NCBI GenBank assembly: GCA_947470005.1
Contig: CANISA010000081.1
Coordinates: 1-7,058 of the forward strand
Direction of reading: 5' to 3'
From: Legionellaceae bacterium
GTDB lineage: Bacteria > Pseudomonadota > Gammaproteobacteria > Legionellales > Legionellaceae
Length of the DNA stretch: 7,058 nt
The position numbers and the translations under genes were made by a program. Below, piece by piece: positions 1 to 6,076 of the stretch. How positions within the stretch are numbered: position 1 is the first letter of the stretch; every line of letters begins with the position of its first letter. The notes beneath the pieces are model-generated. The model was not told the DNA's origin. It ran no database searches and saw only the letters and a list, made by a program, of their open reading frames with translations.

Positions 1-44
1 GTTTATTCCCGTGTCCATGTTGCGCACGCGTCGTTGAGTTTATT

Positions 45-50
45 AAGGAG
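45..50 (+). promoter_or_regulatory. Shine-Dalgarno site of phhA
   Basis: AAGGAG is a near-perfect ribosome binding site ending 5 bases before the phhA ATG, and it fixes that start codon. No convincing -35/-10 pair is visible in the 44 bases to its left, so the phhA promoter, or an upstream operon partner, probably lies outside the window. Confidence 0.8.
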
Positions 51-55
51 TTTTC

Positions 56-874
56 ATGGATTTTGTGAGTCGTTACGTGTCACATCAACCGGATGCAGAA
101 GGGATGGTGTGTTACTCTGCAGAAGAAAACCACGTGTGGGAAAGGCTGTTTTTAAGACAGAAAGCACTGTTGCCGGGTCGCGCGTGCGATGAATTTTTAC
201 AGGGTTTAGATTGCCTTGGCTTAACCGCGGATGCTATCCCTCAGTTGCCGGATGTGAGTCGATTGTTGCGCGCTAAAACAGGCTGGGAAGTCGTGCCCGT
301 TCCTGCGTTAATTTCTGCACGGCGCTTTTTCGAATTACTTGCGCACAAGCAATTTCCTGCCGCTACATTCATTCGTTTTCCAGATGAATTAGATTACGTG
401 ACAGAGCCTGATATTTTTCATGAATTATTTGGGCATTGCCCGATGCTGACGAATCCTGTTTATGCGGACTTTGTTTACAATTATGCTTGCAAGGTGCTTC
501 AATCGCCCGAGACGGACTGGCCTCTTTTTCAGCGTCTTTTTTGGTTTACGGTTGAGTTTGGTTTAATTCAGACCCCCCTGGGCGCCAGGGCCTATGGCGG
601 GGGCATTTTGTCGTCCATCAGTGAAACGGTGTACAGCGTGGAGAGCCATGTGCCGATGCGTGTGCTCTTTGATCCGGTTGTCGCTTTTCGAATGCCGTAC
701 CGGATAGACCAGCTACAGCCGGTCTATTTTGTGATTGATGACTACGTCACGCTTTATACGTTTGTTAAGTCAGATGTCGCGGCCATTCTGGAAAAAGCGC
801 GTGAATTAGGTGAATATCCACCGTTCTTTGCTGTGGATGAGCATAACCCGAACATTCATATTCACGCCTGCTGA
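56..874 (+). CDS. phhA: Phenylalanine 4-monooxygenase (phenylalanine hydroxylase), complete
   Basis: This cytoplasmic, pterin-dependent non-haem iron enzyme hydroxylates L-phenylalanine to L-tyrosine using tetrahydropterin and O2. The 272-residue product is the catalytic domain alone; it lacks the N-terminal regulatory ACT domain of animal enzymes, as is usual in bacteria. Visible signatures are PDIFHELFGHCP, with iron ligands His122 and His127, and the third ligand Glu167 in FWFTVEFGL. The segment YGGGILSSISET (about 180-191) is also typical of the aromatic amino acid hydroxylase fold. The ATG is well supported: AAGGAG lies at 45-50 with 5 bases before the start. No pterin-recycling gene (phhB) lies beside it on the right; the left side is outside the window. 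In Legionella this enzyme feeds tyrosine into the homogentisate/pyomelanin route; whether that applies here is inference. The product ends in a His-rich tail, IHIHAC. The assignment is very secure. Confidence 0.97.
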   Translation: MDFVSRYVSHQPDAEGMVCYSAEENHVWERLFLRQKALLPGRACDEFLQGLDCLGLTADAIPQLPDVSRLLRAKTGWEVVPVPALISARRFFELLAHKQFPAATFIRFPDELDYVTEPDIFHELFGHCPMLTNPVYADFVYNYACKVLQSPETDWPLFQRLFWFTVEFGLIQTPLGARAYGGGILSSISETVYSVESHVPMRVLFDPVVAFRMPYRIDQLQPVYFVIDDYVTLYTFVKSDVAAILEKARELGEYPPFFAVDEHNPNIHIHAC

Positions 875-906
875 GAGTAAGGAAACCGCACTAATTGATT
901 GCGTAG

Positions 907-935
907 TTGCCTTGTGCTCCTTTTTATGACATAAT
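907..935 (+). promoter_or_regulatory. Sigma-70 promoter with extended -10 for the orphan small gene
   Basis: The -35 hexamer TTGCCT (907-912, 4 of 6 consensus) is followed by a 17-base spacer and the -10 hexamer CATAAT (930-935, 5 of 6). A TG one base upstream of the -10 (927-928) makes an extended -10 element. The predicted transcript would start near 942, giving a leader of about 26 bases before the GTG at 968. This is a prediction by eye, but the elements are well spaced and correctly placed for the gene that follows. Confidence 0.6.
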
Positions 936-967
936 TCGCCTCCCAAAAATATTCAATTGGATTCATT

Positions 968-1336
968 GTGTTTAAAATATTTACTGTAAAAAAGCCATTA
1001 TCGGTTGCAGCATTACCTGGCGTAGCATTTGACGATTTAGATGATCATCACTTTAATCGGATGATTGCGTTTACGAAAGGGCACTCCTTGAGCGAAAACG
1101 ACGTCGCACAGCTGGAACAGAAAAAAGTGCAAGAGCTGAACCAGATAAATAAACGTTGGTCTGAAGCTTGGTTGAGCGATTCACGTAAAAAAAGCGGATT
1201 TGATGTTTTTGAAAAAGAAGTGCTCACTCCCAGCACCAATACCAGCATGAGCTCTTTATCACCCATCACGCTGAACCGCATCGAAGAGCGTGCTGATTCA
1301 GATGGAAGCTCACCTAAAATGGGAATAACCCTCTAA
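968..1336 (+). CDS. Hypothetical small protein, orphan, 122 residues
   Basis: I do not recognise this protein. It starts at GTG with a weak GGA Shine-Dalgarno 6 bases upstream (959-961), and no in-frame ATG occurs before codon 32. There is no signal peptide or membrane segment. Residues 1-20 are mildly hydrophobic. Residues 40-75 are highly charged and probably helical (the QLEQKKVQELNQINKRW stretch could be a short coiled coil). From about residue 87 the chain is rich in Ser, Thr and Asn and looks disordered, ending in an acidic/serine patch (EERADSDGSSPK) and a hydrophobic tip. Evidence that it is real: a good extended -10 promoter just upstream, an uninterrupted frame filling the gap between phhA and thiL, and a protein-like composition. 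Its end overlaps the thiL end on the opposite strand. The opposite-strand 77-residue frame at 1048-1281 has no comparable support. A secreted effector is one possibility, but that is speculation. Confidence 0.7.
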   Translation: MFKIFTVKKPLSVAALPGVAFDDLDDHHFNRMIAFTKGHSLSENDVAQLEQKKVQELNQINKRWSEAWLSDSRKKSGFDVFEKEVLTPSTNTSMSSLSPITLNRIEERADSDGSSPKMGITL

Positions 1337-2266
1337 TTGAAGATGGATGGGGTGTCCGTTTTGGATGACGTGTACCCCATTGCCGCCCTCATTCATGTGT
1401 CCAATGGGTTGTAGTGCATATCCAAAATGGGTCATGAAGGCGGTTGCAAGAGACATGTAGTCATCGGATTGCACCGTGAGTAAGAGGCCGTAATCTTCCC
1501 CGCCGGTGAGTTGTGTGATGACCGGATCAAGCTTCAACTGTTGGCAGGCCGACCGAAATAATGGAGTTGAACGCAAGAGGTCTATGTTGATCGTTGCGGC
1601 TATCTTGGATGCTTCGGCTAATTTTTCTAGATCGATAAATAAACCATCTGAAATATCCATCATGGCCGTCACGCCTGCTTGTTTCCCGAACCAAACCCCT
1701 TCGTTTACGCGAGCATGTGGTTTTAGAAATATTTTCTTCAGATCATCCAATCCTGTTTCACTTTGCTCTAACGCTGTTAAGCCAAGGTGCGCTTCACCTA
1801 AATGCCCGGCAATACAAATCACATCTCCTGGTTTCGCTGTGTGCCGATATTTGATGTTTTTTTCTTCAATGTTTCCAATGGCTGTTACACTGATAAAGAG
1901 TTTATCCGGTGAGCGGGTGGTGTCTCCACCGATCAGTGTGACGTGATGCGCGTTGCAACCGGCTGAAAAGTGTTCTAAAAAATCATGAATATAGCTTGAG
2001 TCTGGTTTTGGAATGGACAGTCCAAGCAGGACGTACTGTGGCGTTGCCCCCATGGCAGCAACATCGCTCAAATTAACATGCAATGCTTTGTGAGCGAGGC
2101 TCGCGGCATCTTGATACCTCAGGCGAAAATGAACATCTTCAACCAACAGATCCTGCGTGATAACCTGTTGGTTGTTGGTTGGTTGCGGTAAGACTGCTGC
2201 ATCATCGCCAATGTGCTCTGGAAATCGTGTTTTTAAAAAATGAATGATGCCTGATTCGCTCAGCAT
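1310..2266 (-). CDS. thiL: Thiamine-monophosphate kinase, complete
   Basis: ThiL phosphorylates thiamine monophosphate with ATP to give thiamine diphosphate, the last step of cofactor synthesis, in the cytoplasm. The 318-residue product matches the usual family length (about 325 in E. coli). ThiL signatures occur in order: IGDDAAVL (19-26), DLLVEDVHF (39-47), NLSDVAAMGA (65-74), LIGGDTTRS (111-119), DISDGLFIDLEKLAE (204-218) and TGGEDYGLL (254-262). The acidic residues in these motifs coordinate magnesium and nucleotide in the AIR-synthase-like (PurM) superfamily. I chose the ATG at 2264-2266 because homology begins there (MLSESGIIHFLKTRF); the frame stays open 40 codons further, but that extension reads through the fabF end and is not ThiL-like. 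The start lies 5 bases after the fabF stop with no clear Shine-Dalgarno, suggesting translational coupling. Unlike the common nusB-thiL-pgpA arrangement, thiL is paired with fabF here. Confidence 0.95.
   Translation of the reverse strand: MLSESGIIHFLKTRFPEHIGDDAAVLPQPTNNQQVITQDLLVEDVHFRLRYQDAASLAHKALHVNLSDVAAMGATPQYVLLGLSIPKPDSSYIHDFLEHFSAGCNAHHVTLIGGDTTRSPDKLFISVTAIGNIEEKNIKYRHTAKPGDVICIAGHLGEAHLGLTALEQSETGLDDLKKIFLKPHARVNEGVWFGKQAGVTAMMDISDGLFIDLEKLAEASKIAATINIDLLRSTPLFRSACQQLKLDPVITQLTGGEDYGLLLTVQSDDYMSLATAFMTHFGYALQPIGHMNEGGNGVHVIQNGHPIHLQLEGYSHFR
2167..2185. repeat. Short GTTG quasi-tandem repeat inside thiL
   Basis: On the + strand the bases read GTTG GTTG TTG GTTG GTTG, four tetranucleotide units interrupted by one 3-base unit. 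On the thiL coding strand it encodes residues 28-34 (QPTNNQQ), a loop after the GDD motif where ThiL proteins vary. It is short and imperfect, so it is probably neutral low-complexity sequence. Confidence 0.4.
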
Positions 2267-2271
2267 ATCGA

Positions 2272-3513
2272 TTATATTTTTTGAAACAGGAGTGCGCCAT
2301 TCGTTCCGCCAAACCCAAAGGAGTTTGACAACGCGGCGTTGATCACCATGGGGCGCGCCACGTGCGGCACAAAGTCCAGCGTGCAATCATCGCTGGGGTT
2401 ATCCAGGTTAATGGTCGGGGGTGCTACTTGATCGCGAATAGCCAATAAACTAAAAATGGCTTCAATCGCGCCTGCCGCACCTAAGAGATGTCCCGTCATG
2501 GATTTGGTGGAGCTAATGGCCACGTGGTGCGCGTGCGCCCCAAAGGCGCTGATGATTGCCTGCGTTTCACCTTCATCGCCTGCGGGTGTCGAGGTGGCGT
2601 GGGCATTGATGTAATCGACGTGTTCGGCGCTAACGCCTGCATGACGTAATGTATTTTGCATCGCCCTTTTTGCGCCGTCACCTCCAGGCGAGGGGGACGT
2701 CATGTGAAAGGCGTCTGAACTGCTTCCATACCCAATTATTTCGCCATAAATCGTGGCACCACGTTGTTTTGCATGTTCATACGATTCCAGCACCAAAACA
2801 CCGGCACCATCACCCAATAAAAATCCATCCCTGTCTTTATCCCAAGGGCGACTTGCCGCTTGTGGGTCATCATTGCGTAGTGAGAGTGCACGACAAGCGG
2901 CAAAACCGCCTAAGCCTAAGGGGCAGGTCGCCATTTCACTTCCGCCGGCAAACATCACGTCCGCATCGCCGCGAGCAATGATGTGAAATGACTCACCGAT
3001 GTTATGTGTCCCGGTGGTGCACGCAGAGACCACGGAAATATTCGGGCCTTTAAATCCATAACGAATGGAAATGTGCCCGGCGACCATGTTAATGATGGTG
3101 GCGGGAATAAAGAAGGGTGAAATTTTGCGTGGACCACCTTGCGTGTAAGCCGTATGCGTTTTTTCAATGGTCGCTAACCCTCCAATACCTGAACCCACGG
3201 CAACGCCAATACGATCAGGATTTTCTTGGTTCATATCAAGGCCTGAATCAGTGAACGCTTCCATCGCGGCAGCTAAACCGTATTGAATGAACAAATCCAT
3301 TTTACGTGCGTCTTTGTTGGAGATATCAAAGTCCTCTGGATTGAATTGTTTAATCGAGGAAGAAAATTTACAAGCAAAGCCAGATGTATCAAATGTATCA
3401 ATTAAACTCGCCCCGCTTTTTCCGGCTAAAATACCCTGCCACGTTGACTTAACGGATAATCCTAGGGCTGTAATCATACCCAATCCAGTTACTACCACGC
3501 GTTGTTTCGTCAT
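2272..3513 (-). CDS. fabF: 3-oxoacyl-[acyl-carrier-protein] synthase II (KAS II), complete
   Basis: FabF condenses malonyl-ACP with acyl-ACP in the elongation cycle of type II fatty-acid synthesis, in the cytoplasm. The 413-residue thiolase-fold protein aligns end to end with E. coli FabF as I recall it. The active-site Cys165 is in VSACTTGTHNIG, the catalytic histidines are His305 (NAHATSTPAGDEGE) and His342 (KSMTGHLLGAAGAIEA), and Lys337 is the conserved lysine. The glycine-rich C-terminal SNSFGFGGTNG motif is intact. DPQAASRPWDKDRDGFLLGDGAG (about 216-238) is characteristic of FabF rather than FabB. The ATG has an AGGA Shine-Dalgarno (3521-3524) 7 bases upstream. No acpP or fabG lies beside it, so this copy is outside the classic fab cluster and could be a second FabF paralogue. 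It is followed 5 bases later by thiL and is preceded by a promoter-like sequence in the divergent region. Confidence 0.96.
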   Translation of the reverse strand: MTKQRVVVTGLGMITALGLSVKSTWQGILAGKSGASLIDTFDTSGFACKFSSSIKQFNPEDFDISNKDARKMDLFIQYGLAAAMEAFTDSGLDMNQENPDRIGVAVGSGIGGLATIEKTHTAYTQGGPRKISPFFIPATIINMVAGHISIRYGFKGPNISVVSACTTGTHNIGESFHIIARGDADVMFAGGSEMATCPLGLGGFAACRALSLRNDDPQAASRPWDKDRDGFLLGDGAGVLVLESYEHAKQRGATIYGEIIGYGSSSDAFHMTSPSPGGDGAKRAMQNTLRHAGVSAEHVDYINAHATSTPAGDEGETQAIISAFGAHAHHVAISSTKSMTGHLLGAAGAIEAIFSLLAIRDQVAPPTINLDNPSDDCTLDFVPHVARPMVINAALSNSFGFGGTNGALLFQKI

Positions 3514-3557
3514 TCAAGGTTCCTAATAAATGTTATCTTACATTCAGGTTGAGCATA

Positions 3558-3587
3558 AGTTTAAGAGATTAGCACACTATGAGACAA
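3558..3587 (-). promoter_or_regulatory. Candidate promoter for fabF-thiL
   Basis: Read on the minus strand, TTGTCT (3587-3582, 4 of 6 consensus) is separated by 18 bases from TAAACT (3563-3558, 4 of 6). Transcription would start near 3551, giving a leader of about 37 bases before the fabF ATG. The match is moderate, and other weak hexamers lie in the same AT-rich stretch, so the exact position is uncertain. Confidence 0.35.
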
Positions 3588-3626
3588 GGAAAAATCTCAC
3601 CTGTGCGCGTCACGACCTCTGAGTCA

Positions 3627-3655
3627 TTCACATCCCTGGTTAATTTCAGTAGAAT
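3627..3655 (+). promoter_or_regulatory. Sigma-70 promoter for ppsA
   Basis: TTCACA (3627-3632, 5 of 6 consensus) and TAGAAT (3650-3655, 5 of 6) are separated by exactly 17 bases, making this the best promoter match in the window. The predicted start near 3662 leaves a leader of about 30 bases before the ppsA ATG. I see no clear Cra/FruR operator (the regulator of ppsA in enterobacteria) next to it. Confidence 0.65.
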
Positions 3656-3676
3656 GAGCGCCAATGGCATTTGAAC

Positions 3677-3680
3677 GGAG
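3677..3680 (+). promoter_or_regulatory. Shine-Dalgarno site that decides the ppsA start
   Basis: GGAG lies 11 bases before the ATG at 3692, a rather long spacing; a GAG at 3683-3685 is closer. The in-frame TTG at 3671 lies upstream of this site and only about 9 bases after the predicted transcription start, so it is unlikely to be the start codon. Confidence 0.5.
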
Positions 3681-3691
3681 TAGAGTTAGAC

Positions 3692-6076
3692 ATGGCAGTG
3701 AACACACACACAATTGATTTTCAGGATTTAACGATGCAAGACCTGGATCGCGTCGGGGGAAAAAATGCATCACTGGGTGAAATGATTAGCCATCTAGGCT
3801 CGGCCGGTGTCTTGGTGCCCACAGGCTTTGCGACGACAGCGGATGTATTTCGTACGTTTTTAGCCGGCCAAGGTTTGGATAAAAAAATTCATGATTTACT
3901 CAGTGGGTTGTATGTGGATGACGTCGTAGCGCTCGCACGCGCTGGCAAAACCATTCGTGAATGGGTCTTGCTCGCGCCGTATCCCCGCGCGTTTGAAGAC
4001 GATGTCCGCGCTGCTTATGTTAAATTAGCGCAGCAAATAGGGCACGATGACTTCAGTGTGGCTGTACGATCATCCGCTACAGCGGAAGATCTTCCCGATG
4101 CATCATTTGCGGGGCAGCAAGAAACATTTTTAAACGTGAAAGGCATTGATGCGGTGTTGGTTTCTATCAAGCATGTTTTTGCTTCTTTATACAATGATCG
4201 AGCCATAGCGTACCGTGTTCATCATGGCTTCTCGCATCAGGACGTCGCCTTGTCGGCGGGCATTCAACAAATGATTCGAAGTGACTGCGCCGTGAGCGGG
4301 GTCATGTTTACGATGGATACGGAGTCAGGCTTTGATCAAGTTGTTTTTATCACGTCGTCTTATGGCTTAGGCGAAATGGTAGTACAAGGGGCGGTGAATC
4401 CTGATGAATTTTATGTGCATAAACCCGCGTTAAAAGCGGGCTTTGAAGCGGTGATTCGCCGTAATTTGGGTACCAAAGCATTAAAAATGATCTACAGTGA
4501 CGACACATCTACATCGCAGACGGTTACGACAGTTGAGGTCGAGCCGGCCCTGCAACGACAGTTTTCTCTAACAACGGCTGAAATTGAACAGCTGGCGAAA
4601 CATGCACTGACCATTGAGGCGCATTATGGTCGTCCTATGGATATTGAGTGGGCCAAAGATGGTGTGGATGATAAGTTATACATCTTACAAGCGCGCCCAG
4701 AAACAGTGAAGAGTCGTGTCAATAAACAAGTGCTTGAACGTTATGCGTTAAAAGCAGAAGGTGCTGTGCTCACGGAGGGTCGAAGCATTGGTCAGCGTAT
4801 TGGTCAAGGGCGCGTGAAAGTGATTACCGATGTCAGCGATATGCACCGTGTCGAGCACGGTGATATTTTGGTTTCCGATATGACCGATCCTGATTGGGAG
4901 CCCGTTATGAAACGCGCGGCGGCCATTGTGACCAATCGAGGTGGACGTACGTGTCACGCGGCTATTATTGCACGTGAATTGGGGATCCCTGCGGTTGTTG
5001 GGTGTGGGGATGCAACGAAAAAAGTCCGTGACGGAGACGAAGTCACCGTGAGTTGTGCCGAGGGTGATACGGGCTATGTGTATCAAGGCCTGTTGCCGTT
5101 TGAGCGGCTAGTGTTGGATGTTGAAACGATGCCCGAGTTGCCGCTCAAGGTGATGTTGAATGTAGGTAACCCTGATCGCGCGTTTTCTTTCCAATCTATA
5201 CCAAACACCGGCGTAGGGTTGGCACGACTCGAATTTTTAATTTCAAACACCATCGGCATTCATCCTAAGGCGTTGCTGGAATTTGATTCGCTCACCGACG
5301 TGGCATTGAAGCATTGCATTCAAGAAAAAACGGCCGCATATGACTCGCCGGTTGCCTACTATGTTGAGCGTTTAAAAGAAGGGATAGCGACCATCGCTGC
5401 GGCCTTTTATCCAAAGCCGGTGATTGTGCGTTTGTCTGATTTTAAGTCGAATGAGTACGCGAATCTTATCGGAGGCAAGCTCTATGAGCCTCAGGAAGAG
5501 AACCCTATGTTGGGTTTCCGGGGCGCGGCTCGCTATGTTTCTCCCCATTTTGAAGCCTGTTTTGCATTGGAGTGTGAAGCCGTTAAACGCGTGCGCGAGT
5601 CGATGGGCCTCACCAACGTGGAGGTGATGATCCCCTTTGTTCGAACCCTCACTGAAGCGTCAGCTGTTGTGGCTAAGCTAAAAGAGCACGGCCTGGAGCG
5701 TGGTAAGCATGGGTTACGTCTAATCATGATGTGTGAGCTACCGTCTAATGCCTTGTTGGCGAACGAGTTTTTGGAATATTTTGATGGTTTTTCAATTGGA
5801 TCCAATGACTTGACGCAGCTTACACTGGGATTGGATCGTGACTCAGGACTCGTGGCGGCCCAATTTGATGAACGAGATCCGGCGGTCAAGGCACTCCTGC
5901 ATATGGCGATTTCAGCCTGCAAAAAGGCAGGGAAATACGTTGGGATTTGTGGGCAAGGCCCGTCTGATCATCAAGATTTTGCCGAGTGGCTGATGAAAGA
6001 GGGCATTGACAGCCTATCGCTCAATCCAGACTCAGTTTTGGAGACGTGTTTATTTCTTGCCAAGCAAACGGCATAA
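3692..6076 (+). CDS. ppsA: Phosphoenolpyruvate synthase (pyruvate, water dikinase), complete
   Basis: PpsA converts pyruvate, ATP and water to phosphoenolpyruvate, AMP and phosphate, starting gluconeogenesis from three-carbon substrates in the cytoplasm. The 794 residues match the E. coli enzyme (792) closely along the whole length. The N-terminal ATP-binding domain shows GGKNASLGEM (22-31) and RSSATAEDLPDASFAGQQET (126-145). The central swivelling domain carries the phosphorylated His422 in GGRTCHAAIIARELGIPAVVG. The C-terminal pyruvate/PEP-binding barrel contains RLSDFKSNEYANL, ENPMLGFRGAARY, GSNDLTQLTLGLDRDSG and ICGQGPSDH, with the conserved Cys753. The ATG at 3692 is preferred over an upstream in-frame TTG because homology, the Shine-Dalgarno and the predicted promoter all fit it. 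No ppsR (the PEP synthase regulatory kinase/phosphatase, divergent from ppsA in E. coli) is next to it; fabF takes that place. The stop codon abuts the start of the antiporter gene. Confidence 0.97.
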   Translation: MAVNTHTIDFQDLTMQDLDRVGGKNASLGEMISHLGSAGVLVPTGFATTADVFRTFLAGQGLDKKIHDLLSGLYVDDVVALARAGKTIREWVLLAPYPRAFEDDVRAAYVKLAQQIGHDDFSVAVRSSATAEDLPDASFAGQQETFLNVKGIDAVLVSIKHVFASLYNDRAIAYRVHHGFSHQDVALSAGIQQMIRSDCAVSGVMFTMDTESGFDQVVFITSSYGLGEMVVQGAVNPDEFYVHKPALKAGFEAVIRRNLGTKALKMIYSDDTSTSQTVTTVEVEPALQRQFSLTTAEIEQLAKHALTIEAHYGRPMDIEWAKDGVDDKLYILQARPETVKSRVNKQVLERYALKAEGAVLTEGRSIGQRIGQGRVKVITDVSDMHRVEHGDILVSDMTDPDWEPVMKRAAAIVTNRGGRTCHAAIIARELGIPAVVGCGDATKKVRDGDEVTVSCAEGDTGYVYQGLLPFERLVLDVETMPELPLKVMLNVGNPDRAFSFQSIPNTGVGLARLEFLISNTIGIHPKALLEFDSLTDVALKHCIQEKTAAYDSPVAYYVERLKEGIATIAAAFYPKPVIVRLSDFKSNEYANLIGGKLYEPQEENPMLGFRGAARYVSPHFEACFALECEAVKRVRESMGLTNVEVMIPFVRTLTEASAVVAKLKEHGLERGKHGLRLIMMCELPSNALLANEFLEYFDGFSIGSNDLTQLTLGLDRDSGLVAAQFDERDPAVKALLHMAISACKKAGKYVGICGQGPSDHQDFAEWLMKEGIDSLSLNPDSVLETCLFLAKQTA

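Noticed and set aside
879..925. Possible terminator after phhA: AAGGA and GCAC pair with GTGC and TCCTT, followed by a T-run.
   Set aside because: The stem needs a 4-base bulge and a loop of about 22 bases, and its 3' arm lies in the spacer of the promoter at 907-935. It is too weak to annotate.
1048..1281. A 77-residue reading frame antisense to the orphan gene.
   Set aside because: It has no promoter or ribosome site, and its Ser/Phe/Cys-rich composition is typical of an antisense shadow.
1342..1380. A GGGGT...ACCCC inverted repeat resembling a terminator stem.
   Set aside because: It is only 5 base pairs with a long loop and no T-run, and it lies inside the conserved C-terminal coding part of thiL.
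1506..1946. A 146-residue frame antisense to thiL.
   Set aside because: It lies entirely within the conserved ThiL coding region, has no recognisable domain, and is explained by the opposite-strand gene.
2267..2386. A 40-codon N-terminal extension of thiL.
   Set aside because: It lies inside the fabF coding end in another frame, has no ThiL-like residues and is rich in Arg and Trp. The ATG at 2264-2266 begins exactly where family similarity begins.
3671..3691. A TTG start for ppsA adding 7 residues.
   Set aside because: It is upstream of the GGAG site and too close to the predicted transcription start. The ATG at 3692 gives the expected family length.
5533..5922. A 129-residue frame antisense to ppsA.
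   Set aside because: It sits opposite the highly conserved PEP-binding barrel of PpsA, is Ser/Arg-rich and unlike any family I know. It is a shadow frame.
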